A program made the translations under genes and the position numbers. 64,000 bases of DNA from Shinella yambaruensis (GTDB lineage Bacteria; Pseudomonadota; Alphaproteobacteria; Rhizobiales; Rhizobiaceae), in assembly GCF_022899355.1 (NCBI RefSeq), contig NZ_JALJCK010000002.1:372001-436000 (forward strand). Reading direction: 5' to 3'. Positions 16,100-26,333 of the stretch are shown in pieces. The notes beneath the pieces were generated by a model, which worked only from the letters and a program-made list of their open reading frames with translations, was not told where the DNA came from and searched no databases. Each line of letters opens with the position of its first letter. Positions within the stretch are counted from its first letter, which is position 1.

Positions 16100-17042
16100 T
16101 GTCCGGCGGCCCGCGTTCGAGAAGCTGCCGCGCCGTGCGCCAGAAATCCTCGACCTTGCCGGTTCGGCTCGCCGCATGGCGGTAGAGGCGGACTTCGAGG
16201 TCGAGGTTCCAGCCCTCGTCCACGGAGGCCGGCACGAGGCGGCCCGCCTCCATCTCCTCGCGCGCCAGGCTCTCCGGTAGCCAGCAGACGCCCGCGCCCG
16301 TCACCGCCATGTTCATCAGCCCGGCGCTGATGGTGTTTTCATGCGTCGTGCGCCGGCGGAAGGGCGGGCGGCGCAGGAGGAGGCGCGACAGGGCGACGCC
16401 GAAGAACGAATTGAAGCCGTAGCTGAGATAGGGAATGGCGAGCCGCGGCTGCGCGACGGCGCGGTCGAGGAGATTGCGCCCGGGCTGCAGCTGGCCCGAA
16501 ATCGCGATCTCCGCCGATACCAGCGGCATCAGCCGGTCGCGCCCGACCGTCAGCGAGGCGAACTGGCCGCGGTCGAGATGGAACGGCACTTCCGGATGGG
16601 CATAGGTGAGGAAGAAATCCGCCTCGTCGCCGACGAGTGCGTCGAGATTGGCCTCGATGCCGCCGCGATCGGGGATGAGCGAGGTGCTGAAGGCGCCGCC
16701 CGCGCCTTCCAGCGTCTTCAGCCAGCGCGGGAAGAAGGTGACCGTCAGCGTGTGCAGGGCGGCAAAGCGGATGAGGCCAGGCTCATGCGCGGGGCGCAAG
16801 GCTTCCCGTGCCGCATAGAAGGTGCGGATCGCCTCCTGTGCGACGGGCAGGAAATTGCGCCCCGCGGGCGTCAGCTCGGCCGGCATGGTGGCGCGGCTGA
16901 TCAGCGTGGCGCCGAGCCAGCCTTCCAGCTGCTTGATGCGGCGGCTGAAGGCCGGCTGGGTGACATTGCGCAATTCGGCGGCGCGCGAAAAGCTGGACGT
17001 GTCGGCCAGCGTCACGAAGTCCTCCAGCCACTTGATCTCCAT
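16071..17042 (-). CDS. LysR-family transcriptional regulator of the D-peptide region
   Basis: 323-residue LysR-type regulator. Winged helix-turn-helix at residues 1-60 (MEIKWLEDFVTLADTSSFSR, then AAELRNVTQPAFSRRIKQLE) is followed by a substrate-binding-type effector domain. ATG 17042 follows GGGGGA; an upstream in-frame codon at 17084 has no ribosome site. It is divergent from the amidohydrolase/ABC operon and convergent with dppA. The promoter block in its own upstream region also occurs before the aminotransferase operon, so it is the natural candidate for controlling both. The inducer is unknown. Confidence 0.87.
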   Translation of the reverse strand: MEIKWLEDFVTLADTSSFSRAAELRNVTQPAFSRRIKQLEGWLGATLISRATMPAELTPAGRNFLPVAQEAIRTFYAAREALRPAHEPGLIRFAALHTLTVTFFPRWLKTLEGAGGAFSTSLIPDRGGIEANLDALVGDEADFFLTYAHPEVPFHLDRGQFASLTVGRDRLMPLVSAEIAISGQLQPGRNLLDRAVAQPRLAIPYLSYGFNSFFGVALSRLLLRRPPFRRRTTHENTISAGLMNMAVTGAGVCWLPESLAREEMEAGRLVPASVDEGWNLDLEVRLYRHAASRTGKVEDFWRTARQLLERGPPDIRPSGRAAP

Positions 17043-17084
17043 TTGCGCGTCCCCCGGTGCCTTCTGCGCGGCGAAAGCGATCAT

Positions 17085-17145
17085 AAGTCATTCAATCGAA
17101 ATGGGTATGCCGATTTCGCATAGGATCGTGCCAAAAGCGAATTGG
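17085..17145 (+). promoter_or_regulatory. Shared LysR-type promoter block, copy B
   Basis: AAGTCATT (17085-17092), dyad CATT-CAATCGA-AATG (17089-17103), GCATAGGAT (17118-17126) and GAATTGG (17139-17145) mirror copy A at 13153-13214. The GCATAGGAT-to-GAATTGG distance is 21 bases in both, and the dyad-to-GCATAGGAT distance is 29 here against 30 in copy A. It lies between the divergent LysR and amidohydrolase genes, the usual place for a LysR operator. Confidence 0.6.
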
Positions 17146-17224
17146 CCAAGCCCGCCGCAACCTTTCAGTTTGCGCGTGGAGGAAATGGGCGCTGGTTCGC
17201 CGGTGCCGACAGGGGGAGCTGTGC

Positions 17225-18850
17225 ATGGCATTCGGAATTGAAGCCGATCTTGTCCTCATCAATGGCCGCATCTGGCGGGGACGGGAGGAAGGCATCTGCG
17301 AGGCCCTGGCCGTCTGGCAGGGCAAGGTTCTGGCAACCGGCAGCACGGCCGACATGCTGAGCCTGAAGGGGGCGGCGACCGAGGTGATCGACCTCGAGGA
17401 CCGTTTTGCGACGCCCGGCCTCATCGACAACCACCTGCATCTCATCGCGACCGGCATCGCCATGGGCTTCGTCGATGCGACGCCCGCAGCCGCGCCGACG
17501 CTTGCAACCCTGATGAAGGGCATTGCCGAGCGCGCGGCTTCGACGCCGAAGGGCGGCTGGGTGCGCGCCCGCGGCTATGATCAGGTCAAGCTCGACACCG
17601 GCCGCCACCCGACGCGGGACGATCTCGACCGCGCCGCGCCGGATCACCCGGTCCTGCTGACGCGCGCCTGCGGCCATGTCTCCATCGCCAATTCCCGCGC
17701 GCTGGAACTTGCCGGCATCAGCGAAGCGACGCCGGTGCCCGATGGCGGCGTGATCGGCGTCACCGACGGGAAGCTCAACGGCTTTCTCGCGGAGAACGCC
17801 CAGAACCTCGTCAAGGCCGTCATGCCGCCGGCGACCACCGAGGAGCTGATCGACGGCATCGAGCGGGCCGGCCGGCATCTGCTTTCCTTCGGCATCACCA
17901 GCTGCATGGATGCGGCGGTCGGCCATGTCGCCGGGTTCTCCGAGATCCAGGCCTATGAGATGGCAAAACTGTCCGGCCGCCTGCCGGTGCGCGTCTGGCT
18001 GACGCTGCTCGGCGATCCCGGCGTCTCCATCGTCGAGGACGCCTGGCGCGCCGGGCTGCTGTCGGGTGCCGGCGACGACATGCTGCGCGTCGGCGGCGTG
18101 AAGGTCTTCCTCGACGGCTCGGCCGGCGGGCGCACCGCCTGGATGACGAAGCCCTATGAGGGCGAGCCCGACAATATCGGCGTGCAGATGCTGCCGGACG
18201 AGACGGTCGAGGCGGTCGTTCGCGATTGCCACGACCGCGGCTACCAGATGGTCTGCCATGCCATCGGCGACGGGGCGATCGAACAGCTGATCACGGCCTA
18301 TGAGAAGGCGCTCGCCGCCAACCCGGATCCCGACCGCCGCCACCGCATCGAGCATTGCGGCTTCTCCACGCCAGAACAGCATGCGCGCATGCAGGCCGCC
18401 GGCATCCTGCCCGCGCCGCAGATGGCCTTCATCCACGATTTCGGCGACAGCTACATTTCCGTGCTCGGCGAGGCGCGCGGCAAGCCGTCCTATCCGATCG
18501 GCACTTGGATGCGCATGGGCCTCAACCCCTCGACCGGTTCGGATTCGCCGGTCTGCTCGCCCGATCCCTTCCCGAACCTTCACGCGATGATCACGCGCCA
18601 GACCGGCAAGGGCACGGTGATGGACGCGTCCGAGCGGCTGAGCCCGGAGGAGGCGCTGCAGGCCTATACGGAACACGGCGCCTATTCCCAGAAGGCCGAG
18701 GGCGTAAAGGGCCGGCTCATACCCGGCCAATGGGCCGATATCGCGGTCTTCGACAACGATCTTCTGACAGTGGAGTCGAAAACCATTCTCTCAGGCACGC
18801 GCTGCCTGCTGACCCTGCTTGCAGGCCGTGTCGTGCATGATGCGCGGTAA
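17225..18850 (+). CDS. YtcJ-like metal-dependent amidohydrolase
   Basis: 541-residue amidohydrolase-superfamily enzyme. An N-terminal beta-sandwich (DLVLINGRIWRGR) leads into the TIM barrel with the metal motif DNHLHL (about residues 69-74), further histidines in VCHAIGDGAI and HRIEHCGF, and the late aspartate in STGSDSPVCSPDP. The C-terminal GRLIPGQWADIAVFDNDLL closes the sandwich. The best-known close type hydrolyses N-substituted formamides or amides; N-acyl-D-amino acid deacylation would suit this region but is an inference. The ATG at 17225 follows GGGGGAG. It is the first gene of the operon whose later genes encode the peptide importer. Confidence 0.82.
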   Translation: MAFGIEADLVLINGRIWRGREEGICEALAVWQGKVLATGSTADMLSLKGAATEVIDLEDRFATPGLIDNHLHLIATGIAMGFVDATPAAAPTLATLMKGIAERAASTPKGGWVRARGYDQVKLDTGRHPTRDDLDRAAPDHPVLLTRACGHVSIANSRALELAGISEATPVPDGGVIGVTDGKLNGFLAENAQNLVKAVMPPATTEELIDGIERAGRHLLSFGITSCMDAAVGHVAGFSEIQAYEMAKLSGRLPVRVWLTLLGDPGVSIVEDAWRAGLLSGAGDDMLRVGGVKVFLDGSAGGRTAWMTKPYEGEPDNIGVQMLPDETVEAVVRDCHDRGYQMVCHAIGDGAIEQLITAYEKALAANPDPDRRHRIEHCGFSTPEQHARMQAAGILPAPQMAFIHDFGDSYISVLGEARGKPSYPIGTWMRMGLNPSTGSDSPVCSPDPFPNLHAMITRQTGKGTVMDASERLSPEEALQAYTEHGAYSQKAEGVKGRLIPGQWADIAVFDNDLLTVESKTILSGTRCLLTLLAGRVVHDAR

Positions 18851-18906
18851 ACGCCTGCCGGACTGAACTGAAACGATGCCGAAAACGGCACGAGAGGGAG
18901 AACGAC

Positions 18907-20499
18907 ATGCTCAAGACACTGACACTGGCCGCAATGCTCAGCCTCGGCGTGGCTTCCGGGGCGCTCGCCGCGGGTGAACGCCAGGGCGGGACGCTCGTCT
19001 TCACCGCACCCTACGGATCGAGCTTCGCCACGCTCGACGTGCAGGCGAGCCCCAACACGCAGGAAGAGTTCATCACCCAGGCGATCCACCGCGCGCTCTA
19101 CAGCTGGGACTCGATCCAGAACAAGCCGGTGCTGGAACTGGCGGATTCCGAGGACGTTTCCGAGGACGGCACGGTCCATACCTATCACCTGCGCAAGAAT
19201 GCCGTCTTCCACAACGGCAAGCCGCTGACGGCCGACGACTTCATCTACAGCTACAAGCGCATCGCCAATCCGAAGAATGCCTTCCCGGGGGCGAGTTTCA
19301 TCGCCAATATCAAGGGTGCGGACGACTATATCGTTGGCAAGGCGGACGAGATTTCCGGCCTGAAGAAGATCGACGACAACACGCTGGAGATCACCTATAC
19401 CGGCCCGATCAATCCCGGTTTCCCGCTGATGCAGAACACGACGGTCATCTATCCGTCGAATGTCGAGGACGAATCGAGCTTCGGCAAGTCCCCCGTCGGC
19501 CTCGGCGCCTTCACCTTCAAGGAGCATGTGCCGGGCTCGCAGGTCGTCGTTGAGAAGTTCGACAAGTATTACGAGGAGGGCAAGCCCTATCTCGACCGCA
19601 TCAACATCGTGCTGATGGCCGAGGATGCCGCGCGCGACGTCGCCTTCCGCAACAAGGAGATCGACGTCTCCATCCTCGGCCCGACGCAGTACCAGGCCTA
19701 TCAGGGCGAGGACGCGCTGAAGGGGCAGTTGCTGGAGGTCGCCGAGGTCTATACCCGCAACATCGGCTTCAACCCGGCCTTCGAGCCCTTCAAGGACAAG
19801 CGGGTGCGCCAGGCGATCAACCACGCCATCAACGCGCCGCTGATCATCGAGCGCCTCGTCAAGAACAAGGCCTATCCGGCTTCCGGCTGGCTGCCGATCT
19901 CCTCGCCGGCCTTCGACAAGGACAAGCCGGCCTATGCCTTCGATCCGGAAAAGGCCAAGGCCCTGCTGGCGGAGGCCGGTTATGCCGACGGCTTCGAATT
20001 CGAGGTAACGGCGAGCCCGAACGAAAGCTGGGGCGTGCCGATTGTCGAGGCCATCCTGCCGATGCTGAAGAAGGTCGGCATCACCGTGAAGCCGAAGCCG
20101 GTGGAAAGCTCGGCGCTCGGCGAGGCGGTGACGACCAACAACTTCCAGGCCTTCATCTGGTCGAACCTCTCCGGCCCCGACCCGCTGAACGCGCTGCGCT
20201 GCTACCACTCCAAGACGGCGCAATCGGCCTGCAACTATACGAGCTATGCGAGCGCCGAATTCGACAAGCTCTACGACGCGGCCCAGCAGGAGCGTGACCC
20301 CGCCAAGCAGAACGACCTCCTGCGCCAGGCCAACAACATCGTGCAGGACGACGCGCCGGTCTGGTTCTTCAACTACAACAAGGCGGTCATGGCCTACCAG
20401 CCGTGGATCCACGGCCTCGTTCCCAACGCCACGGAACTGGCGGTCCAGCCCTATGACGAGATCTGGATCGACGAGACCGCGCCGGACTCGCGCAAGTAA
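18907..20499 (+). CDS. Peptide ABC transporter solute-binding protein (OppA-like)
   Basis: 530-residue periplasmic binding protein of the SBP_bac_5 family. Signal peptide MLKTLTLAAMLSLGVASGAL ends at an ALAAG site. Motifs such as DGTVHTYHLRKNAVFHNGKP and KSPVGLGAFTFKEH place it with oligopeptide-binding OppA/MppA proteins. It is followed by two permeases and two ATPases, a complete importer. With the D-peptidases upstream, likely ligands are D-amino acid-containing or murein peptides. Confidence 0.92.
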   Translation: MLKTLTLAAMLSLGVASGALAAGERQGGTLVFTAPYGSSFATLDVQASPNTQEEFITQAIHRALYSWDSIQNKPVLELADSEDVSEDGTVHTYHLRKNAVFHNGKPLTADDFIYSYKRIANPKNAFPGASFIANIKGADDYIVGKADEISGLKKIDDNTLEITYTGPINPGFPLMQNTTVIYPSNVEDESSFGKSPVGLGAFTFKEHVPGSQVVVEKFDKYYEEGKPYLDRINIVLMAEDAARDVAFRNKEIDVSILGPTQYQAYQGEDALKGQLLEVAEVYTRNIGFNPAFEPFKDKRVRQAINHAINAPLIIERLVKNKAYPASGWLPISSPAFDKDKPAYAFDPEKAKALLAEAGYADGFEFEVTASPNESWGVPIVEAILPMLKKVGITVKPKPVESSALGEAVTTNNFQAFIWSNLSGPDPLNALRCYHSKTAQSACNYTSYASAEFDKLYDAAQQERDPAKQNDLLRQANNIVQDDAPVWFFNYNKAVMAYQPWIHGLVPNATELAVQPYDEIWIDETAPDSRK

Positions 20500-20514
20500 A
20501 GCCTTGAGGGGTTC

Positions 20515-20538
20515 GGGGGCGGCATCGATGTCGCCCCC
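20515..20538 (+). terminator. Intra-operon hairpin after the binding-protein gene
   Basis: GGGGGCG (20515-20521) pairs with CGCCCCC (20532-20538), and the loop region CATCGATG is itself self-complementary. Such hairpins after binding-protein genes usually protect the 5' transcript and lower permease expression. Confidence 0.5.
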
Positions 20539-20583
20539 GCATCGATTGTCGCGCCCGTCCGGGCGGCCAAAACGGAACCGCTC

Positions 20584-21519
20584 ATGCTTCGCTTCACCCT
20601 GCGCCGCATCTTCCAGATCATTCCGACGGTCGTCGTGGTGGCGCTGCTAATCTTCGTCATCTTCTCCGTCGTGCCCGGAACCTTCGCCGCCAGCCTCTTC
20701 GCCGATGGCAAGCGCGCCGCCGATCCGCAGATGATCGCCCGCCTCAACGAGGAGTTCGGCCTCAACAAGCCGCTGATCGAGCGCTTTACGACCTATGTCA
20801 CGGATCTTGCGCAGTTCGACCTCGGCACCAGTTTCCGCACGCGCCAGCCGGTGATCGACCTCATCAACGACCGCATGTGGGCCTCGCTGCAGCTTGCCAT
20901 CGCCGCCATGGTCTTCGCCCTCGTCGTCGGCGTGCCGCTCGGTTTCCTCGCCGCGCTCCGGCCCGGCTCCGTGCTCGACACGGTGACGATGATCGGCGCG
21001 GTCTCGGGGCTCTCCATGCCGCAGTTCTGGCTGGGCCTCCTGATGATGTATCTCTTCGCCCTGCAACTGAACTGGCTGCCGAGCTTCGGCTATGGCGACG
21101 GCTCGTTCCGCAACCTCATCCTGCCCGCCGTCACCCTCGGCGTCACGCCGCTGGCGCTTCTCGCGCGCACCACGCGGGCGGGCGTGCTCGATGTGCTCAA
21201 CGCCGATTTCATCCGCACCGCCCATTCCAAGGGCATGAGCGAGGCGAAGGTCGTGCGCTGGCATGTGGCGCGGAACGTCCTGGTGCTGATCGTCACCACG
21301 GTCGGCCTGCAATTCGGCTCGCTGATCGGCCAGGCTGTCGTCATCGAGAAGCTGTTCGCCTGGCCCGGCATCGGCTCGCTGCTGGTCGACAGCGTCGCCA
21401 TCCGCGACATTCCCGTGGTGCAGGGCACGATCCTCGTCATCGTGCTGTGGTTCCTCGTCATCAATACGGCCGTCGATCTGATCTATGCCGCGATCGATCC
21501 GCGCATCAAGCAGGAGTGA
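20584..21519 (+). CDS. Peptide ABC transporter permease, DppB type
   Basis: 311-residue permease with about six membrane helices, starting MLRFTLRRIFQIIPTVVVVA. The first-subunit (OppB/DppB) features are the large periplasmic loop after helix 1 and the coupling motif RTAHSKGMSEAKVVRWHVAR (EAA-like loop). It pairs with the next permease; the gap is five bases. Confidence 0.93.
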   Translation: MLRFTLRRIFQIIPTVVVVALLIFVIFSVVPGTFAASLFADGKRAADPQMIARLNEEFGLNKPLIERFTTYVTDLAQFDLGTSFRTRQPVIDLINDRMWASLQLAIAAMVFALVVGVPLGFLAALRPGSVLDTVTMIGAVSGLSMPQFWLGLLMMYLFALQLNWLPSFGYGDGSFRNLILPAVTLGVTPLALLARTTRAGVLDVLNADFIRTAHSKGMSEAKVVRWHVARNVLVLIVTTVGLQFGSLIGQAVVIEKLFAWPGIGSLLVDSVAIRDIPVVQGTILVIVLWFLVINTAVDLIYAAIDPRIKQE

Positions 21520-21524
21520 CGGGA

Positions 21525-22342
21525 ATGCGCCTCGGCTTCAACTTCTGGCTCGGCGCGAGCCTGACGGCGCTGGTCATCCTCGCCGGCGTGCTCGCCCCGT
21601 GGATCGCGCCCTTCGATCCGGTGCTCGACGCGGACCTGATGAGCTCGGAACTGCCGCCCGACGCCACCTTCTGGTTCGGCACGGACGGGCAGGGGCGTGA
21701 CGTTTATACCCGCATCCTCTACGGCGCGCAGATCTCGCTGACGGTGGGCATCGTCTCGCAGGTGATCAACTCGGTCATCGGCATCACGCTCGGCATGACC
21801 GCCGGCTACTGGGGCGGCTGGTGGGACGACCTGGTGAACGGCCTCACCAACGTCATGCTCGCCATCCCCTCGCTGATCTTCGCGCTCGCCGTCATGGCGG
21901 TGCTCGGCCCCGGCCTGCCGTCGCTCTTGATCGCGCTCGGCCTCACCAACTGGAGTTGGACCTGCCGCATCGCCCGCTCCTCGACGCTCTCCTTGAAATC
22001 GCAGGGCTACGTGCAGGCGGCGCAGACGCTCGGCTACGGGGACCTGCGCATCATGTTCACGCAGATATTGCCCAACATGATGGGGCCGATCCTCGTCATG
22101 GCGACGCTCGGCATGGGCTCGGCCGTGCTCTCCGAAGCCGCGCTCTCCTTCCTCGGCCTCGGCATCCAGCCGCCGTTCCCCAGCTGGGGCTCGATGCTGA
22201 CGGATGCGCGCCAGCTCATCCAGCTCGCGCCCTGGGTGGCGATCTTCCCGGGCCTTGCCATCTTCCTCTCCGTGCTCGGCTTCAACCTTCTGGGTGACGG
22301 TCTGCGCGACAGCCTCGACCCGCATATGAGGACGCGCAAGCC

Positions 22343-22346
<4 letters not shown>
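21525..22346 (+). CDS. Peptide ABC transporter permease, DppC type
   Basis: 273-residue permease of the OppC/DppC class, with N-terminal helix FNFWLGASLTALVILAGVLA, the FGTDGQGRDVYTRILYGAQI motif typical of the second subunit, and the EAA loop YVQAAQTLGYGDLRIMFTQI. ATG 21525 follows GACGGGA just after the previous stop. Its stop overlaps the first ATPase start (ATGA). Confidence 0.93.
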
Positions 22347-23250
<904 letters not shown>

Positions 23251-23254
<4 letters not shown>

Positions 23255-24213
23255 CAGCGCCCCTGCTGCAGGTGGACGATCTTCATGTCCGCTTCCCGAT
23301 TTCCGGCGGCGGCCTGTTCGGTACGGGACGGCGCATGCTGCACGCCGTCAACGGCATCAGCTTCGAGCTCGCCAAGGGCGAATGCCTGTCGATCGTCGGC
23401 GAATCCGGCTGCGGCAAATCCACCACGGCCCTCTCCATCCTCGGCCTTCAGGAGCCGACGGAAGGCACGATCCGCTATCGCGGCCAGCCGCTTGCCGGTC
23501 CCGGCGCGCCGGGCCGCATGCAGCGCGCCAAAGCGGTGCAGATGGTCTTCCAGGACCCCTATGCCTCGCTGAACCCGCGCCAGTCCGTGCGCACCTCGCT
23601 TGCCGCGCCGTTGAAGCTGCACGGCGTCACCGCGGCGTCGGAAATCGAGGGCCGAATCGAGGCCATGCTGAAGAATGTCGGCCTGACGCCCGAGCAGGCG
23701 CGCCGCTATCCGCACGAGTTCTCCGGCGGACAGCGCCAGCGCATCGGCATCGCCCGCGCGCTGATCCTGGAGCCGGAGATCGTCGTGCTCGACGAGCCGG
23801 TCTCCGCCCTCGACGTCTCGATCCGCGCCCAGATCATCAACCTGCTGCTCGACCTGCAGGAAAAGCTCGGCCTTTCCTATATCATGATCAGCCACGACCT
23901 CAGCGTCGTCGAGCACATGAGCGACCGGGTGCTGGTGATGTTCTTCGGCGAGGTGGTGGAGGAGGGCGGCTGGCGGCAGATCTTCGAGACGCCGACCCAC
24001 CCCTATACTCGCCGGCTGATCGCCGCCATTCCCGATCCGGATGCGGCGCTGAACCCGGGCGCGGCCGCTTTCGCGGCGGATGCGCCCCTGCCCGATGGGC
24101 GCCGCTTCGTGTCCGACGGCAGCGCGGCGCCGGATGTCTTCACGCCGCCGGTGCCCTCCGCGCTCACCGAGATCGCCCCCGGCCATCGCGTGCGGCTGGC
24201 ATCGACGGCTTGA
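23251..24213 (+). CDS. Peptide ABC transporter ATP-binding protein, DppF type
   Basis: 320-residue second ATPase with Walker A GESGCGKSTT, Q-loop VFQDPYASLNPRQSV, signature FSGGQRQR and Walker B IVVLDEPVSALD. The C-terminal tail with HPYTRRLIAAIPDPD is the oligopeptide transporter C-terminal domain. It completes the SBP-B-C-D-F importer and is the last gene of the operon. Confidence 0.94.
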
Positions 24214-24299
24214 CCGCCCGCGAGGGCATTTCGCATCCGACCTATGGGTGATTGTCCCGCGGCGGCTCCTGTGCCACCATGCGGGCGGGAGGATGTCTT

Positions 24300-26171
24300 A
24301 TGGTGTCGACGCTGTCGCACATACGGGAGATCGAACGCGTCGGCATGGGCGCCGTCAGCCCGCGCGATGCGCCCGTCGTCAAATCCTGGCTGCGCTGCCT
24401 CAACGACTACAAGCTCGACCCGACCATCGCGCAGGAAGCCTATATCGTTCCCGAACTGAAGCTGCGCGAGCATCGCGAGCAGGCGGAGGAACTGATCCGC
24501 ATCGGCCGCTCCGGCCTCGAAGGCCTGTTCAACCAGGTCGCCGGGCAGAACTATGTGCTGCTGCTGTCCGATGCGCGTGGCGTCACCGTCGATTTCATGG
24601 GCGATCCGACCTTCGACAACCAGCTGCGCAAGGCGGGGCTCTATCTCGGCTCGGAATGGTCGGAAAACCGCGCGGGCACCTGCGCCGTCGGTGCCTGCAT
24701 CGTCTCCGGCGAGCCGGTCATCATCCACCAGGACGATCATTTCGATGCCAGCCATATCGGGCTGACCTGCACGGCCGCGCCGGTCTTCGACACGCTGGGC
24801 GACCTCACCGCCGTGCTCGACATTTCCCAGCTCCGCTCGCCGACCGCCAAGGCCAGCCAGCAGCTGGCGCTGCATCTTGCCACCTCCACCGCGCGGCGCA
24901 TCGAGCTTGCCAACCTCATGACCCGCACCCGCAACGACTGGGTGCTGCGCCTTGCCCGCTCGCCGGAATTCCTGGACGTCGATCCGGACGCCGCCATCGC
25001 GCTCGACGGTTCCGGCCGCATCACCGGCATGACCCATGGCGGTTTCGGCGCGCTCGCCCGCTCGATGAACATGCGCGGCCTGGCGACGCGCGATTTCCTC
25101 GGCCTGCGGATCTCCGAGGTCTTCGACATGGATGTGGACGACCTGCCGCGTTTCATGCGCGGCCGGCCGAACGGCGAACGCCTGCTGCGCGCGAAAAACG
25201 GCCTCGTGCTCTTCGCCAGTGCCATCGCGCCCGCCGTCAGCCTGCGCGCGCCGAACATTCCGGCGCCGCGTCTGCCGCGGGCGTTGCGCGACCTCAGCCA
25301 GGGCGATACGGCGATGGAGCGGGTGCAGGCGCGGGCGGCGAAGCTTGCGGCGCGCGACATCCCGATCCTCATCCAGGGCGAGACCGGCAGCGGCAAGGAG
25401 TTCCTCGCCCGCGCGATCCATGACAGCTGCGGCGGCAGCGGCAACTTCGTCGCCGTCAATTGCGCGGCGATCCCCGAACATCTTATCGAGTCGGAGCTGT
25501 TCGGCTACACGCCCGGCGCCTTCACCGGCGCCAGCCAGAAGGGCAAGCGCGGCCTGATCGAGGAGGCGAACGGCGGAACGCTCTTCCTCGACGAGATCGG
25601 CGACATGCCGCTCACGCTGCAAAGCCGGCTGCTGCGCGTGCTTTCGGAAAACGAGGTGCAGCCGGTCGGCGCGCTGAAGGCGCGCCCGGTGCGCCTGCGC
25701 GTGCTCTCCGCCTCGCACCGAGACCTTGCCGACCTGGTGAAGGAGGGCCGCTTCCGGCAGGATCTCTACTATCGCCTGAATGCGGCGACGCTCAGCCTGC
25801 CGGCCCTGCGCGAGCGGCAGGACCTCGGCTGGCTGATCGACCAGCTTCTCGCCCGCATCGAAAAGGAGAACGGCGAGACCTACCGCATCGACAAGGCGGC
25901 GCAGGCCGCCCTGCTGGCCCATGCCTGGCCGGGCAATCTGCGCGAGCTTTCCAATGCGCTGCGCGTCGCCGCGGCGCTCTCCGAGGGCGGCGTCATCGAT
26001 GTCGACTGCCTTCCGGACCATCTCTTCGCCGGGGCCGTGGCCGCCCCGTCCGACGATGACGGCGAACTGCGCCAGGCCCTCAGCGATTGCGGCAACAATG
26101 TCTCCGCGCTCGCCCGCAAACTCGGCGTCAACCGCTCGACCATCCACCGTCGCCTGAAGCGTCTCAACTGA
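24300..26171 (+). CDS. AcoR-like sigma-54-dependent activator (GAF, AAA+, Fis HTH)
   Basis: 623-residue enhancer-binding protein. An N-terminal GAF-type sensor region (about 60-330) precedes the AAA+ domain with Walker A GETGSGKE (360-367), the sigma-54 contact loop GAFTGA (406-411) and Walker B GTLFLDEIGDMP. The C-terminal Fis-type helix-turn-helix (LARKLGVNRSTIHRRLKRLN) ends the protein. ATG 24300 follows GGGAGG; a longer frame starts at 24252 without a site. The downstream dehydrogenase gene has a consensus sigma-54 promoter and a palindrome between, so this protein very likely activates it. By family, acetoin, 2,3-butanediol or alcohols are the expected inducers. Confidence 0.92.
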   Translation: MVSTLSHIREIERVGMGAVSPRDAPVVKSWLRCLNDYKLDPTIAQEAYIVPELKLREHREQAEELIRIGRSGLEGLFNQVAGQNYVLLLSDARGVTVDFMGDPTFDNQLRKAGLYLGSEWSENRAGTCAVGACIVSGEPVIIHQDDHFDASHIGLTCTAAPVFDTLGDLTAVLDISQLRSPTAKASQQLALHLATSTARRIELANLMTRTRNDWVLRLARSPEFLDVDPDAAIALDGSGRITGMTHGGFGALARSMNMRGLATRDFLGLRISEVFDMDVDDLPRFMRGRPNGERLLRAKNGLVLFASAIAPAVSLRAPNIPAPRLPRALRDLSQGDTAMERVQARAAKLAARDIPILIQGETGSGKEFLARAIHDSCGGSGNFVAVNCAAIPEHLIESELFGYTPGAFTGASQKGKRGLIEEANGGTLFLDEIGDMPLTLQSRLLRVLSENEVQPVGALKARPVRLRVLSASHRDLADLVKEGRFRQDLYYRLNAATLSLPALRERQDLGWLIDQLLARIEKENGETYRIDKAAQAALLAHAWPGNLRELSNALRVAAALSEGGVIDVDCLPDHLFAGAVAAPSDDDGELRQALSDCGNNVSALARKLGVNRSTIHRRLKRLN

Positions 26172-26180
26172 CGCGGCGCC

Positions 26181-26210
26181 TGCAACACCTGTTGCACGCC
26201 ACCTGTTGCA
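26181..26210 (+). promoter_or_regulatory. Upstream activator palindrome for the AcoR-like protein
   Basis: TGCAACA-CC-TGTTGCA (26181-26196) is a perfect 16-base palindrome, followed by another TGTTGCA half-site at 26204-26210. It lies about 90 bases before the -24 element, the usual distance for an enhancer site. Confidence 0.7.
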
Positions 26211-26282
26211 TTTCGCCCGGCGGCGGAATCCTCTTCCTCGCAATCGTTTGAAAAGGCATTGAAATCGGGCGCTCCGCCAGTC

Positions 26283-26298
26283 TGGCACGGCGCTTGCT
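26283..26298 (+). promoter_or_regulatory. Sigma-54 (-24/-12) promoter
   Basis: TGGCACG-GCGC-TTGCT matches the consensus TGGCACG-N4-TTGCW at every position. Transcription should start near 26309, leaving a short leader with AGGAGGAAA before the dehydrogenase ATG at 26334. Confidence 0.88.
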
Positions 26299-26333
26299 GA
26301 CCTTCCTGTGCAAGAACAACAGGAGGAAACACA

